A stretch of DNA of 64,000 nucleotides, taken from contig NZ_QGTJ01000004.1 of the NCBI RefSeq assembly GCF_003182095.1, positions 62,001-126,000 on the forward strand. The letters are read 5' to 3'. Shown in pieces: positions 45,272-54,764 of the stretch; positions within the stretch are counted from its first letter, which is position 1, and each line of letters starts with the position of its first letter. Both the position numbers and the translations under genes were made by a program. Under the pieces are notes generated by a model. The model saw nothing but the letters and a program-made list of their open reading frames with translations, had not been told where the DNA came from and made no database searches. This DNA comes from Plasticicumulans acidivorans. Lineage in GTDB: Bacteria > Pseudomonadota > Gammaproteobacteria > Competibacterales > Competibacteraceae.

Positions 45272-45793
45272 ATGAGTGCCGAGCGCCAGTTCATTCCCCT
45301 CGACATCGCCGTGCTGACCGTCTCCGACACGCGCAGCGAGGCCGACGACGTCTCCGGCCGCACGCTGGTCGAGCGCCTGCAGGAGGCCGGTCACCGCTGC
45401 ATCGAAAAGGCGATCTGCCGCGACGACGTCTATCAGATCCGCGCCGTCGTCTCGCGCTGGATCGCCGATGCGGCGGTGCAGGTGGTGATCAGCACCGGCG
45501 GCACCGGCGTCACCGGGCGCGACGGCACGCCGGAGGCGATCAAGCCGCTGCTCGACAAGGAAATCGAAGGCTTCGGCGAGCTGTTCCGCATGCTCTCCTG
45601 GGAGGAGATCCGCACCTCGACGGTGCAGTCGCGGGCGCTGGGCGGTGTCGCCAACGGCACCTATCTGTTCGTGCTGCCGGGTTCGAGCGGCGCCTGCCGC
45701 ACCGCCTGGGACCGCATCCTGCAGGAGCAGCTCGACTACCGGCACCGGCCGTGCAATTTCGTCGAGCTGATGCCGCGCCTGCTCGAACGCTGA
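45272..45793 (+). CDS. moaB: molybdenum cofactor biosynthesis protein MoaB
   Basis: A 173-residue MoaB/Mog-family protein. It has [20 protein letters not shown] at the start, the molybdopterin-binding loop [20 protein letters not shown] (~72-91), and [19 protein letters not shown] near the C-terminus. It should act in adenylylating molybdopterin before metal insertion. The start has AAAGGA upstream. It is divergent from hsp20 and followed after ten bases by the patatin gene, with which it is probably cotranscribed. Confidence 0.93.
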   Translation: MSAERQFIPLDIAVLTVSDTRSEADDVSGRTLVERLQEAGHRCIEKAICRDDVYQIRAVVSRWIADAAVQVVISTGGTGVTGRDGTPEAIKPLLDKEIEGFGELFRMLSWEEIRTSTVQSRALGGVANGTYLFVLPGSSGACRTAWDRILQEQLDYRHRPCNFVELMPRLLER

Positions 45794-45803
45794 GCGCGCG
45801 GCG

Positions 45804-46754
45804 ATGACCGATGAACCGATATCTGCCGAGGCGGCGGCGACGGCCGATGGCCATGTGCCCGGGCTGGGCATTGCGCTGGGCAGCGGCTCGGCGCGCGGCT
45901 GGGCGCACATCGGCGTGCTGCGCGCGCTGGAGGAGCTCGACATCGAGCCGCACTTCGTCGCCGGCTGTTCGATCGGCGCGCTGGTCGGCGCCGCCTGGGC
46001 GGCGCAGCGGCTCGATGCGCTGGAGGAATGGGCGCGCGACATGGACTGGTGGCAGATCCTGCGCTTCGTCGATTTCCGCGCCGGAGCGCTGGTCGCCGGG
46101 GATCGCCTGCTGCAGGCCTTTGCCGAGCGCATCGGCAACCCGCGCATCGAGGATCTGCCGCGGCGCTTTGCCTGCGTCGCCACCGATCTGGCGCAGGGGC
46201 GCGAGGTCTGGTTTCAGGAAGGCAGTCTGCTCGCCGCGGTGCGGGCCTCAATCGCGCTGCCCGGCATCCTGCATCCGGTGGCGGGCGGCAGCGGCTGGCT
46301 GGTCGACGGCGGCCTGGTCAACCCGGTGCCGGTCTCGCTGGCGCGCGCGCAGGGCGCGACACGCGTCATCGCCGTCAATCTCAACGGCGACCTGGTCGGC
46401 CGTTATCTGCTGCGCCGCCGCGCCCGCGCGCCACGGCTGCTCGAACCGTTCGCCCAGCGCCTGCAGGGGCTGCTCGGTCGCGATGACACGGACGAGGACG
46501 GCGATGCACCGCCGGCGTCGCCACCAAGCCTGTTCGAGATCGTCGTCAGCTCGATGAACGTGATGCAGGATCGCATCACCCGTTCGCGCATGGCCGGCGA
46601 TCCGCCCGATGTGCTGCTGGCGCCGCGGCTCGGTCATCTGGCACTGCTCGATTTCCACCGTGCCGAGGAGGCCATCGCCATCGGCCGCCTGGCCGTGGAG
46701 CACAACCGTGCGGCGCTGCTCGACCTGGTCGGCCGGCCGCTGGAGGAGGAATGA
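45804..46754 (+). CDS. patatin-like phospholipase (RssA type)
   Basis: A 316-residue protein. The patatin oxyanion motif is GIALGSGSARGWAHIGVLRA (~24-43), the nucleophile elbow AGCSIGALVGAAW (G-x-S-x-G) and the catalytic Asp motif GWLVDGGLVNPVPVSLAR (~165-182). This Ser-Asp dyad hydrolyses phospholipids or other lipid esters. RssA-like members are cytoplasmic or membrane-associated with unclear roles. The stop overlaps the next ATG. Confidence 0.88.
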   Translation: MTDEPISAEAAATADGHVPGLGIALGSGSARGWAHIGVLRALEELDIEPHFVAGCSIGALVGAAWAAQRLDALEEWARDMDWWQILRFVDFRAGALVAGDRLLQAFAERIGNPRIEDLPRRFACVATDLAQGREVWFQEGSLLAAVRASIALPGILHPVAGGSGWLVDGGLVNPVPVSLARAQGATRVIAVNLNGDLVGRYLLRRRARAPRLLEPFAQRLQGLLGRDDTDEDGDAPPASPPSLFEIVVSSMNVMQDRITRSRMAGDPPDVLLAPRLGHLALLDFHRAEEAIAIGRLAVEHNRAALLDLVGRPLEEE

Positions 46755-47452
46755 TGGAACTCGCAGCCGATCTGCCGCCCTATCTCGCCGCCGCTGTCGT
46801 CGCGCTGCTCGGCGGTGTGCACTGCGTGGGCATGTGCGGCGGCATCGTCGGCGTACTGACGCTTGGCCTGCCGGCCGAGCAGCGCACCGGCGCCCGGCTG
46901 CTGCCGTATCTGCTGGCCTACAACAGCGGGCGCATCGTCAGCTATACGCTGGCCGGCGCGCTGGCCGGCGGTGTCGGCGCCTGGGCGGCGCATCTGCTCT
47001 CGGTGCGCTATGCCCAGCTCGGTCTGCAGGCGCTGGCCGGGGCCTTCATGCTCGCGCTCGGGCTGTATCTCGCCGGCTGGTGGGCGGGGATCACCCGCAT
47101 CGAGCGCGTCGGTGGCGTCGTCTGGCGGCGCATCGAGCCCGTCGCCCGCCGCCTGCTGCCGGTGCGCACGCCGCTGCAGGCGCTGGCCTGCGGCCTGCTG
47201 TGGGGCTGGCTGCCCTGCGGTCTGGTCTACAGCGTGGTGGTGTGGGCCATCGCGGCCGGCAGCGCCCGTGAGGGCGCTCTGCTGCTGCTGGCCTTCGGCC
47301 TCGGTACCTTGCCGGTGCTGCTGGCGATGGGGACTGCGGCGGCGGCGCTTGGCGGCTTCGTGCGTCGCCCCGGCGTGCGCCGGCTGGCCGGGGCGCTGGT
47401 GGTCGCCTTCGGCGCGCTGCAGCTCGGCTGGGCGCTGCGGGCGCTGCTCTGA
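46751..47452 (+). CDS. sulfite exporter TauE/SafE-like (DsbD_2-type) membrane protein
   Basis: A 233-residue protein with about six membrane segments and two cysteine motifs embedded in them: GGVHCVGMCGGIVGVL near the N-terminus and WGWLPCGLVYSVVV around residue 155. This pattern marks the DsbD_2/UreH-like subgroup often placed with copper and cytochrome oxidase assembly genes, so metal or thiol transfer across the inner membrane is likelier than sulfite export. Its start ATGATG overlaps the patatin stop; either ATG may be used. Confidence 0.8.
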   Translation: MMELAADLPPYLAAAVVALLGGVHCVGMCGGIVGVLTLGLPAEQRTGARLLPYLLAYNSGRIVSYTLAGALAGGVGAWAAHLLSVRYAQLGLQALAGAFMLALGLYLAGWWAGITRIERVGGVVWRRIEPVARRLLPVRTPLQALACGLLWGWLPCGLVYSVVVWAIAAGSAREGALLLLAFGLGTLPVLLAMGTAAAALGGFVRRPGVRRLAGALVVAFGALQLGWALRALL

Positions 47453-47458
47453 GCAGCG

Positions 47459-48985
47459 CTAGCGCCAGAACGCCGGTACGAACAGCAGCACCAGCGGAAA
47501 GACTTCGAGGCGGCCGATCAGCATCGACAGCGTCAGGATCCAGGTCGCGGCGTCGTTGAGCGGGGCGAAGTTGCCGGCGGTATCGCCAAGGCCGACGCCC
47601 ATGTTGTTGATGCAGCCGGCGACTGAGCCGAAGGCGGTGACCAGATCGACGCCGGTGGCGGCGACGCCGACCGAGCAGGCGCAGTAGGCGAAGATGTAGA
47701 GGAAGTAAAACGCCAGCACCGCCTGCATCACCCGCTCGGGGACCGTGCGGTTTGCGAGCTTGACCGGGATCTGCGCCGTCGGCCGGATCAGCAGCTTCAT
47801 TTCACGCACGCTCTGGCGGTACAGCAGCAGGAAGCGCATCGCCTTGATGCCGCCGCAGGTCGAACCGACGCAGCCGCCGAGGAAGCTGCCGAGCAGCAGC
47901 AGCAGGGTGACCGGCAGCGGCCAGTCCGGGTAGTTGGCGGTGACTAGGCCGTTGTCGGTGACGATCGAGGCGGTCTGGCAGAAACCGTGGTAGATCGCTT
48001 CCCACAGCGGGAAGGTCCCGCTCCAGTACAGCCAGCCGATGGCGAAGACGATGATTGCGCCGATCGCGCGCAGGAAGAAGCGGAATTCCTCGTCGGCAAA
48101 GATCGCCCGCAGGCTCTTCTGTCGCCAGGCGAAGAAAAACAGCGCGAAGTTGACCGCCGCGATGATCGAAAAAAGCCCGGCGACCAGTTCGATCGCCGGG
48201 CTCTTGAAGTAGCCGATCGAGGCGTCATGGGTGGAAAAGCCGCCGAGTGCGATGGTCGCGAAGCTGTGGCAGATCGCATCGAACGGCTCCATGCCCGCCA
48301 GCCAGAATGACAGCGTGCAGATCACATTGATGCCGACGTAGAGCATCCACAGGTTTTTCGCCGTCTCGGTGATGCGTGGCGTGAGTTTTTCGTCTTTCAT
48401 CGGGCCGGGCGTCTCGGCGCGATAGAGCTGCATGCCACCGACCCCGAGCATGGGCAGCAGCGCCACGGCCAGCACGACGATACCCATGCCGCCGAAGAAG
48501 TTGAGCTGGGCGCGGTAGTAGACGATCGCATGCGGCAGGGCGTCGATGTTGGAGAGCACCGTGGCGCCGGTGGTGGTCAGCCCGGAAACCGCTTCGAACA
48601 CGGCATCGACCAGCGGCATGTGCGGGTTTTTGGCCAGCATGAAGGGGATCGCCGAGAGCAGCGACAGCGTGAACCAGAAGGCGACGACGACGAGAAAGCC
48701 GTCACGGTTGCGCAGATCGACCTTGTGCCTGCGCAGCGGCAGCCAGAACACCAGGCCGCTGAGCAGCGTGATCGCGAAGCTGTCGGCGAACGGTTCGAGG
48801 GCGCCGTCGTCGTAGTACAGCGCCACCAGCAGCGGCGGCAGCATGGTCATGCTGAACATCACCAGCAGCAGGCCGAATAACTGCAGGCTCGCCTTCAGCG
48901 GCGCGAGCGGCAGCGGCAGCCCCGCCCCCTTGTGCGGATGAGGGTCTAGCGTGCGTGCAGTGCTGCGCGGCGGCAGGGAACTCAT
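47459..48985 (-). CDS. trkH: potassium uptake channel subunit TrkH
   Basis: A 508-residue integral membrane protein of the Trk/Ktr family with four pore repeats. The selectivity-filter glycines are visible in VSGLTTTGATVLSNI, FATIALGGFSTHDAS, TASIVTDNGLVTANY and SVAGCINNMGVGLGD. It imports K+ together with the TrkA regulatory protein, which is not in this window. Of two possible ATGs I prefer 48985, which has a GAGG-containing upstream region; 49018 adds 11 residues. It is convergent with the TauE-like gene, six bases apart. Confidence 0.93.
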   Translation of the reverse strand: MSSLPPRSTARTLDPHPHKGAGLPLPLAPLKASLQLFGLLLVMFSMTMLPPLLVALYYDDGALEPFADSFAITLLSGLVFWLPLRRHKVDLRNRDGFLVVVAFWFTLSLLSAIPFMLAKNPHMPLVDAVFEAVSGLTTTGATVLSNIDALPHAIVYYRAQLNFFGGMGIVVLAVALLPMLGVGGMQLYRAETPGPMKDEKLTPRITETAKNLWMLYVGINVICTLSFWLAGMEPFDAICHSFATIALGGFSTHDASIGYFKSPAIELVAGLFSIIAAVNFALFFFAWRQKSLRAIFADEEFRFFLRAIGAIIVFAIGWLYWSGTFPLWEAIYHGFCQTASIVTDNGLVTANYPDWPLPVTLLLLLGSFLGGCVGSTCGGIKAMRFLLLYRQSVREMKLLIRPTAQIPVKLANRTVPERVMQAVLAFYFLYIFAYCACSVGVAATGVDLVTAFGSVAGCINNMGVGLGDTAGNFAPLNDAATWILTLSMLIGRLEVFPLVLLFVPAFWR

Positions 48986-49107
48986 CGGGCGACCTCGGGC
49001 GTGGGCGGCGGCGGACATTACAAGAGCGCGCTAGTCAACTATCATCCGGCGACGTGCATCAGAGTTGATGGACCATCTTTGTTGTTTGACGCGGAGTTGC
49101 GTTGACC

Positions 49108-49782
49108 ATGCTCATTCTCGTCATTGAAGACGATGCCGCCGCCGCAGGAATGCTGGTGGAAGGGCTGAAAGCAAACGGACATGCTGCCGAGCATGTCACG
49201 GATATCGATGAAGCTTACGAACGGGTGCGCCGCGGCTGGTACGATGCCCTGATCGTCGATCGCATGTTACCGGGAGGTCATGACGGCCTGGAACTGATCG
49301 ATCGCCTGCGCGTCGAGGGTTTCGATCTGCCGATCATGGTGCTGTCGGCGCTGGTCGATGTCGACGAACGGGTGCGCGGCCTGCGCCGTGGCGGTGACGA
49401 CTACCTGACCAAGCCCTATGAACTCGTCGAGCTGGTCGCCCGTCTGGAAGCGCTGACGCGGCGCAATCAGGAAACGCCGGTGCGATTGCGGGTCTGTGAT
49501 CTCGAACTCGACCTGATCGCACACGAGGTCACACGCGCCGGCGAGCCGGTGCGGCTGCAGCCACGCGAGTTTCGCCTGCTGGAGTTCCTGGCCCGCCATG
49601 CCGGACAAGTGGTGACCCGCTCGATGTTGCTCGAAAACGTCTGGGCCTGTGGCTTCGACCCGCAGACCAATGTCATCGACGTGCACATCAGCCGGCTGCG
49701 CTCGAAGATCGATCGAGGTGCCGCCCAGCCCTTGATCCATACCCTGCGCGGACGCGGCTACATGCTCGGTGATGCGCCCTAG
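49108..49782 (+). CDS. OmpR/PhoB-family response regulator
   Basis: A 224-residue regulator. The receiver domain (~1-115) has the acidic pair in VIEDD (residues 8-9), the phospho-acceptor Asp51 in ALIVDRMLPGG, and the Lys in YLTKPYELVELVARL. The winged-helix output domain (~125-222) contains LQPREFRLLEFLARHAGQVV and DVHISRLRSKIDRG. It is followed with an 11-base overlap by a histidine kinase gene, its likely partner. The ATG at 49108 is preferred over a TTG two codons earlier. The signal and targets are unknown. Confidence 0.93.
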   Translation: MLILVIEDDAAAAGMLVEGLKANGHAAEHVTDIDEAYERVRRGWYDALIVDRMLPGGHDGLELIDRLRVEGFDLPIMVLSALVDVDERVRGLRRGGDDYLTKPYELVELVARLEALTRRNQETPVRLRVCDLELDLIAHEVTRAGEPVRLQPREFRLLEFLARHAGQVVTRSMLLENVWACGFDPQTNVIDVHISRLRSKIDRGAAQPLIHTLRGRGYMLGDAP

Positions 49783-50473
49783 GCGCAGGGGTGTGTCGGG
49801 CATGCCGGGACACTGGTCCGAAGCCGTGGCGCACGATCTGCGCGCACCGCTGTCGCGGCTGCGCAGTCGGATCGAACAGGCCCGGCGCGGGCCTTTCGAG
49901 GAGCAGGCGTGGCGGGCGACGCTGGACGCGCTGGCCGCGGATGTCGACGTGCTGGTGGCGACGTGTAATGCCCTGCTCGACATCGCTCGGGCACAGACCG
50001 GTGAACCGCTGCGCGACATCCAGCCGGTCGATCTGAGCGAGCTGGTGGCCGAGGTCGCCGAGGTCTATGCAGCGCTGGCCGATGAGCGCGGTATCGCCTT
50101 TGTCGTCGAGATCGAAACCGGGGTCAGCATGCTCGGCGTGCAGCGCCTGCTGGCGCAGGCTATCGCCAATCTGCTCGATAACGCCCTGAAGTTCACGCCG
50201 ACAGGGGGCCGCGTAGGTCTGCGGCTGCGGCATGCGGAGCAGGGCTGGCAGTTGCAGATCGACGACAGTGGTCCTGGTATTCCCGAAGCGGAGCGCGAGC
50301 GGGTGTTCGAGCGCTTTGTGCGCCTGCCGGCGACCGAGGCGCTGCCTGGACACGGCCTCGGCCTCGCCCTGGTGCGCGCGGTGGTGCGCGCCCACGGCAT
50401 TCAGCTGAGGCTCGGTGATCAGGTCTCCGGCAGCGGGCTGTGCGTGCTGCTGAGCTTTCCAGCACCGGCCTGA
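49772..50473 (+). CDS. histidine kinase core without membrane sensor
   Basis: A 233-residue protein consisting almost only of the kinase core. The H-box SEAVAHDLRAPLSRLRSRIE has phospho-acceptor His21. The N-box is AIANLLDNALKFTPTGG, the G1 box DDSGPGIPEAERERVFERF and the G2 box GHGLGLALVRAVVRAHG. Unlike classical partners of OmpR-type regulators there is no transmembrane segment, periplasmic sensor or HAMP domain, so it is probably cytosolic and either receives its signal from another protein or is truncated. A GTG one codon upstream is an alternative start. Its last 55 bases overlap the end of the opposing GGDEF-EAL gene. Confidence 0.85.
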   Translation: MRPRRRGVSGMPGHWSEAVAHDLRAPLSRLRSRIEQARRGPFEEQAWRATLDALAADVDVLVATCNALLDIARAQTGEPLRDIQPVDLSELVAEVAEVYAALADERGIAFVVEIETGVSMLGVQRLLAQAIANLLDNALKFTPTGGRVGLRLRHAEQGWQLQIDDSGPGIPEAERERVFERFVRLPATEALPGHGLGLALVRAVVRAHGIQLRLGDQVSGSGLCVLLSFPAPA

Positions 50474-52845
50474 GTGCCGGCGATCTGCGGCATGTCGCCA
50501 CTGAAGAACTTCTCCCTCGGCTCGGAGAAATAGATACCCTGGCCGAAGCCGACGTCGAGTTCGAGCAGCAGGCCGACGGTCTCGCGGTTCTCGACGAACT
50601 CGGCGATCGTACCAATGCCGAGGCCGTGAGCCATCTCACTGATGGCTTTGACGAAGATGCGATCGCTGCGGTCACTGGTGAGGTGGCGGATGAAGCTGCC
50701 GTCGATCTTGACGTAATCGACGACCAGATTCTTCAGATAGTGGAACGAGGAAAAACCGGAACCGAAGTCATCGAGCGCGAAGCGGTAGCCGGCGTTGCGC
50801 AGTGTGGTGATGAACTGCCGGGCGACGGAGAAGTTCTCGACGGCGGCGGTTTCTGTCACTTCGAAGACGATGCAGGCTGGATCGGCCTGATAGCGGCTGC
50901 AGGCCTCGTGGATCAGTGCCAGCAGCTCCGGGCTGCCGAGGTGACCACCCGACAGATTGATCGTCAGACTGACCGGGCGACCCTCCTGGCGGCTGCGGCC
51001 CTGCGTGGCAATGGCGTGCTCGACGACCCAGCGGTCGAGATCGCGGATCAGACCGAAACGCTCGGCGACGGCCATGAACGCGCCGGGACCGATCAGCTGG
51101 CCATTCTCATCGACCATCCGCAACAGGGTCTCGTAGTGGTGGATGTGGCGGCTGCGCAGATCGACGATCGGCTGGAATACCAGCTTGAAGCGGTTTTCCT
51201 TGAGGGCCGAGCGGATGCGGTCTTCCCAGTGGATCTTGTCGCGCATGCGCGCCATTTCATCGCCGCCGCCGAACAGGCGATAGGTGTTGCGCCCCTGGGC
51301 CTTGGCCTCGTACATCGCCGCATCGGCGTTAGCCAGCAGATCGCCGGTTTCGACCCCGTGGCGTGGAAACAGCGCTACGCCGATGCTGGCCGAGAACGGC
51401 GTGCTCTGCCCCTGGTGGAAGAACTCGTGATGATTGAGCGTGCTCAGCAGCTGACGGCACAAGGCCTGCGCCGCCCCCAGATCGACGTTGCGCGCGATGA
51501 TGCCAAACTCGTCGCCTCCCAGGCGGCCGAGGGTCTGCCCGTCGAGCAGTGCATCCTTCAAGTGCTGTGTCACCTGACGCAGGTATTCGTCACCGGTCAG
51601 ATGGCCGTAGGTGTCGTTGATGTATTTGAACTGATCGAGATCGAGGTAGAGCAGCGCGCCGTGCGAGTCCTGTACCCGGGCATTTTCGATGTCGGTCTGC
51701 AGCACGTTCTGGAAGCGATGGCGGTTGATCAGCCCGGTCAGGGAGTCGTGATCGGCAAGCCAGGCGACACGTTCCTCGCCGAGCTTTTCCTCGGTGACGT
51801 CCAGCGCCAGCCCGGTCAGGATCGGGCCATCCTCCGTCTGCTCAGTTGAAGCGATCAGGCGCAGCCAGCGGTAGCCACCGCTGCTGTGCAGCAGGCGCAG
51901 GTCGAGCACATGGCTGCGCACCGAGTGGCCGGTGTCGCTGAGGAAACTGTGTGCCCAGGACCGGTCTTCGGGGTGGCAGACGGTATCGATGAAGTCCGCA
52001 CTCAGCCAGTCGCGTGCCGGTCGTGACAGCAGAACGATGGCTTCGCTGCTGACATCGATGAAGCGGCCGCTGCGTGGGTCGGCTTCCCAGACGGCCGCGC
52101 CGATGCCGCGCAGCATCAGGCCGAGACGGCGTGCCCGTTGCTGCAGGTGCAGCTGCTGATTGCTGGTATTGCTGAAGCGTTCGCCGAAACGCGTCGCCAG
52201 GCGGTTGGTGGCTTCGCCGAGGGCGGTGAGTTCGCCGGGCAGTGGGCCGAGGCGTGTGCTGAAATCGTCGCGACCGAGTGCTTCGAGTGCACTCTGGACA
52301 TTCGCCAGGGCCTGGCGGCGCCGGTGCATCAGATGCAGCGCGGAGGCCGCAGTCAGCGTGCCGCCGCTCAGGACGAACAGCAGGCTCTGCAACAGCAGCA
52401 GATTATTGCTGTTGTCAGGCCGGCTCAGCTCAAGGCGCAGCAGGCCGACGTTGCGGTTGCCGATGCGCAGGGGGCCGCTCAGAACGAGGCCGTCGGCGAC
52501 CGGTTTGATTTCGAGATCCGAGGGTTGCTCCGCGACCTGCGCGGGGGCACTACCGAGTGCGGCGAACAGCTGGCGCTCGGGGGTGTAGATCGCTGCCCGG
52601 ACGACGTCGGGTGAATGCTGCAGCAGCGACAGTGTTTCCAGTGCCGCTGTCGGGTTGACTGACGCGACGGCCGGTTCGAGCGCCCTGACCAGCAGGGTGA
52701 AGCGTTCGCGCAGTGCGATCTGTTCCTGCTGTGCGGTATGCGTTGCGCTTTGTCGAGCCATGCTCCAGCTGACCAGACCGCTGATCAGGCTGGTGCCGCC
52801 GATGACCAGCAGCAGCAATGCGGGCAGTGTGGGCACGGTCTTCAT
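50419..52845 (-). CDS. GGDEF-EAL c-di-GMP protein with PAS and membrane sensor
   Basis: An 808-residue inner-membrane protein. It has a membrane segment (~5-28), a periplasmic region (~30-155), a second membrane segment (LLLLQSLLFVLSGGTLTAAS), a HAMP-like helix and a PAS domain (~245-365, AAVWEADPRSGRFIDVSS). GGDEF follows, with an intact GRLGGDEFGII. The EAL domain reads YETLLRMVDENG in place of EAL, with NLSGGHL, IVFEVTETAAVE, LDDFGSGFSSFHYL and YVKIDGSF conserved. It should make and/or break c-di-GMP. The key catalytic acids of EAL look present, so phosphodiesterase activity is plausible. The ATG at 52845 follows an extended low-quality frame that I dropped. Confidence 0.9.
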   Translation of the reverse strand: MKTVPTLPALLLLVIGGTSLISGLVSWSMARQSATHTAQQEQIALRERFTLLVRALEPAVASVNPTAALETLSLLQHSPDVVRAAIYTPERQLFAALGSAPAQVAEQPSDLEIKPVADGLVLSGPLRIGNRNVGLLRLELSRPDNSNNLLLLQSLLFVLSGGTLTAASALHLMHRRRQALANVQSALEALGRDDFSTRLGPLPGELTALGEATNRLATRFGERFSNTSNQQLHLQQRARRLGLMLRGIGAAVWEADPRSGRFIDVSSEAIVLLSRPARDWLSADFIDTVCHPEDRSWAHSFLSDTGHSVRSHVLDLRLLHSSGGYRWLRLIASTEQTEDGPILTGLALDVTEEKLGEERVAWLADHDSLTGLINRHRFQNVLQTDIENARVQDSHGALLYLDLDQFKYINDTYGHLTGDEYLRQVTQHLKDALLDGQTLGRLGGDEFGIIARNVDLGAAQALCRQLLSTLNHHEFFHQGQSTPFSASIGVALFPRHGVETGDLLANADAAMYEAKAQGRNTYRLFGGGDEMARMRDKIHWEDRIRSALKENRFKLVFQPIVDLRSRHIHHYETLLRMVDENGQLIGPGAFMAVAERFGLIRDLDRWVVEHAIATQGRSRQEGRPVSLTINLSGGHLGSPELLALIHEACSRYQADPACIVFEVTETAAVENFSVARQFITTLRNAGYRFALDDFGSGFSSFHYLKNLVVDYVKIDGSFIRHLTSDRSDRIFVKAISEMAHGLGIGTIAEFVENRETVGLLLELDVGFGQGIYFSEPREKFFSGDMPQIAGTQAGAGKLSSTHSPLPET

Positions 52846-52962
52846 GACATGGCGCCCGTGGCTGGTAGTACGTGTTGGCCCTCGGCGGCGTGTGGATCGC
52901 GGGGCTGCGGTGTGGACCATTCCATGTCATTGGATCCAGAAGGAGAGTGGAGGTGTCGAGCC

Positions 52963-53280
52963 TCAATTCACCGTACGGTTGACGGAGTCGTCTGCCGTCA
53001 CGCCATCGGGTAGACGGCGCGGCGCGCGGATGCGCAGACGCTTCTCGCGGGAGTGGTCGCCCGCCAGCAGCATTACGGCTGATTTTGGCACACCAAAGGC
53101 ATCACCGAGCAATGCACACAGCCGGGCGTTGGCCTGGCCGTCGACCGGCGGGGCACCGAGGCGTACGCGCAGGCGTCCATCCTGCACTTCGCCGAAGGCG
53201 TCGCGGCCGGCACGCGGCTGGACGCGTACCTCCACGATCAGATCTGCGCCGTCCCAGCGATACCAGGCGCTCATCGGCAT
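52963..53280 (-). CDS. yggU: DUF167/YggU-family protein
   Basis: A 105-residue protein with the YggU pattern: DLIVEVRVQPRAGRDAFG, then RLRVRLGAPPVDGQANARLC and SREKRLRIRAP. Small, basic and cytosolic; its function is unknown. The ATG at 53280 overlaps the yggT stop (ATGA), and proC-yggT-yggU form one operon as in many proteobacteria. A second ATG two codons later is possible. The final ~15 residues extend past the usual end of the domain. Confidence 0.9.
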   Translation of the reverse strand: MPMSAWYRWDGADLIVEVRVQPRAGRDAFGEVQDGRLRVRLGAPPVDGQANARLCALLGDAFGVPKSAVMLLAGDHSREKRLRIRAPRRLPDGVTADDSVNRTVN

Positions 53281-53864
53281 CAACTGCGCAGCAGGGCAAA
53301 GCCGAGGTCGCGGATCGGCGCGATCAGCAGCATGTGCATGAGCTGCAGCACTACCAGGGCGATCAGCGGTGACAGGTCGACGCCGCCGAACAACGGCAGT
53401 ACGCGCTGCACCGGACGCAGCACCGGCGCTGTCAGGCGATAGAGCACGCCGTACAGCGGATTGCGCGGGTCGCGAACGAACCAGCTCATCAGCGCCTGGA
53501 TGATCACCGCCCAGAGAAACACCTGCAGTGTCAGGCCGAGCAGCTCGGCGAGTGCCAGCACCAGCACACCGAACGGATTGCTCGGCAGGCCGCCGAGGTT
53601 CAGGACCAGCAGCCATTCGATGATCTGCAGTGCCAGCATCAGCAGCAGGCAGGCGAGATCCAGCCCGAACAGGCCGGGAATCGAGCGTCGCAGCGGGATC
53701 AGCGGCGGGTTGGTCACGCGGACCAGGAACTGCACCAGCGGGTTATAGAAATCGGCGCGCACCCACTGCAGCAGAAAGCGCAGCAGCAGCGCCAGGATGT
53801 AGAAACCGAAGGCCGTCTGGATCAGGAAGATGCCGGCGTTGTTGAAGTAGGGGGCGCCATTCAT
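53280..53864 (-). CDS. yggT: YggT-family membrane protein
   Basis: A 194-residue protein made of two YggT repeats, each with paired membrane helices and a conserved arginine/proline loop: DFYNPLVQFLVRVTNPPLIP, then RRSIPGL, and later DPRNPLYGVLYRLTAPVLRP. YggT proteins are implicated in membrane organisation and osmotic tolerance; the mechanism is unclear. Overlaps of 4 bases with proC and 3 bases with yggU indicate coupled translation. Confidence 0.92.
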   Translation of the reverse strand: MNGAPYFNNAGIFLIQTAFGFYILALLLRFLLQWVRADFYNPLVQFLVRVTNPPLIPLRRSIPGLFGLDLACLLLMLALQIIEWLLVLNLGGLPSNPFGVLVLALAELLGLTLQVFLWAVIIQALMSWFVRDPRNPLYGVLYRLTAPVLRPVQRVLPLFGGVDLSPLIALVVLQLMHMLLIAPIRDLGFALLRS

Positions 53865-54691
53865 GCGTCGCCCCCGAACAAATCACCGAGCTCGCGCGAA
53901 CGCCGCGCGGCGGCGCCGAGCGCCCGCGTGACGATGCCGGCGGTGTCGGCCTGTTGAAATTCCTTGATCGCGGCTTCGGTCGTGCCCTTCGGCGAGGTGA
54001 CGTGAGCGCGCAGGTCGGCGGGGCTCTCGTTGCTTTCCAGTGCGATCTTGGCGGCGCCGAAGGCGGTCTGCAGTGTCAGCAGGCGTGCGGTTGCCGCCGG
54101 CAGACCGAGCTCGCGGGCAGCGGCCTCCATCGCTTCCATCAACAGGAAGAAATAAGCCGGTCCGCTGCCTGACAAAGCGGTGACGGCGTCGAGTTGGGCT
54201 TCCTCATCGACCCAGACCGTCAGGCCGACCGCACGCAGGATCGACTCGGCGCGCTGACGCTGTTCGGCGCTGACGCCTGCTGCCGCAAACAGCGCGGTGG
54301 CGCCGCTCTTGACCAGTGCCGGGGTGTTCGGCATGGCGCGCACCAGTGCGACATGGCCGCCCAGCCAGCGGTCGAGATCACCGAGGCGCACACCCGCGGC
54401 GATCGATACCACCAGCGGGCGGGCGTGCTGGATCGGTTCCGCCAGTTCGCGAGCGACCTCGGCCAGGATCTGTGGCTTGACGGCGAAAACGACGACACCA
54501 GCTTCGGCGATCGCTTCCTGATTGTGTTCGAAGGTCTGCACGCCGAACTGCGCGCGCAGCGTTTCACGACTTTGAGCCAGTGGTTCCGCCACGCGCAGCG
54601 CTGCGGCCGGAAAGCCGTCGGCGAGCAAACCGCCGATCAGGCTGCGAGCCATGTTGCCGCCGCCGATGAACGTGATGGGAGAACGGGTCAT
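53861..54691 (-). CDS. proC: pyrroline-5-carboxylate reductase
   Basis: A 276-residue enzyme reducing pyrroline-5-carboxylate to proline with NAD(P)H. The dinucleotide site is ITFIGGGNMARSLIGGLLAD at the N-terminus. The conserved catalytic segment is ALSGSGPAYFFLLMEAMEAA (~160-180), followed by TSPKGTTEAAI. It is the first gene of proC-yggT-yggU. The 73-bp gap upstream contains nothing evident. Confidence 0.96.
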   Translation of the reverse strand: MTRSPITFIGGGNMARSLIGGLLADGFPAAALRVAEPLAQSRETLRAQFGVQTFEHNQEAIAEAGVVVFAVKPQILAEVARELAEPIQHARPLVVSIAAGVRLGDLDRWLGGHVALVRAMPNTPALVKSGATALFAAAGVSAEQRQRAESILRAVGLTVWVDEEAQLDAVTALSGSGPAYFFLLMEAMEAAARELGLPAATARLLTLQTAFGAAKIALESNESPADLRAHVTSPKGTTEAAIKEFQQADTAGIVTRALGAAARRSRELGDLFGGDA

Positions 54692-54764
54692 GCGAATTGA
54701 TCCTCTGCGGGATGGGTCGGCAAGAAGCTAAACAGGCGCTTACGGCTTTGGCAACCGCGGCGCC

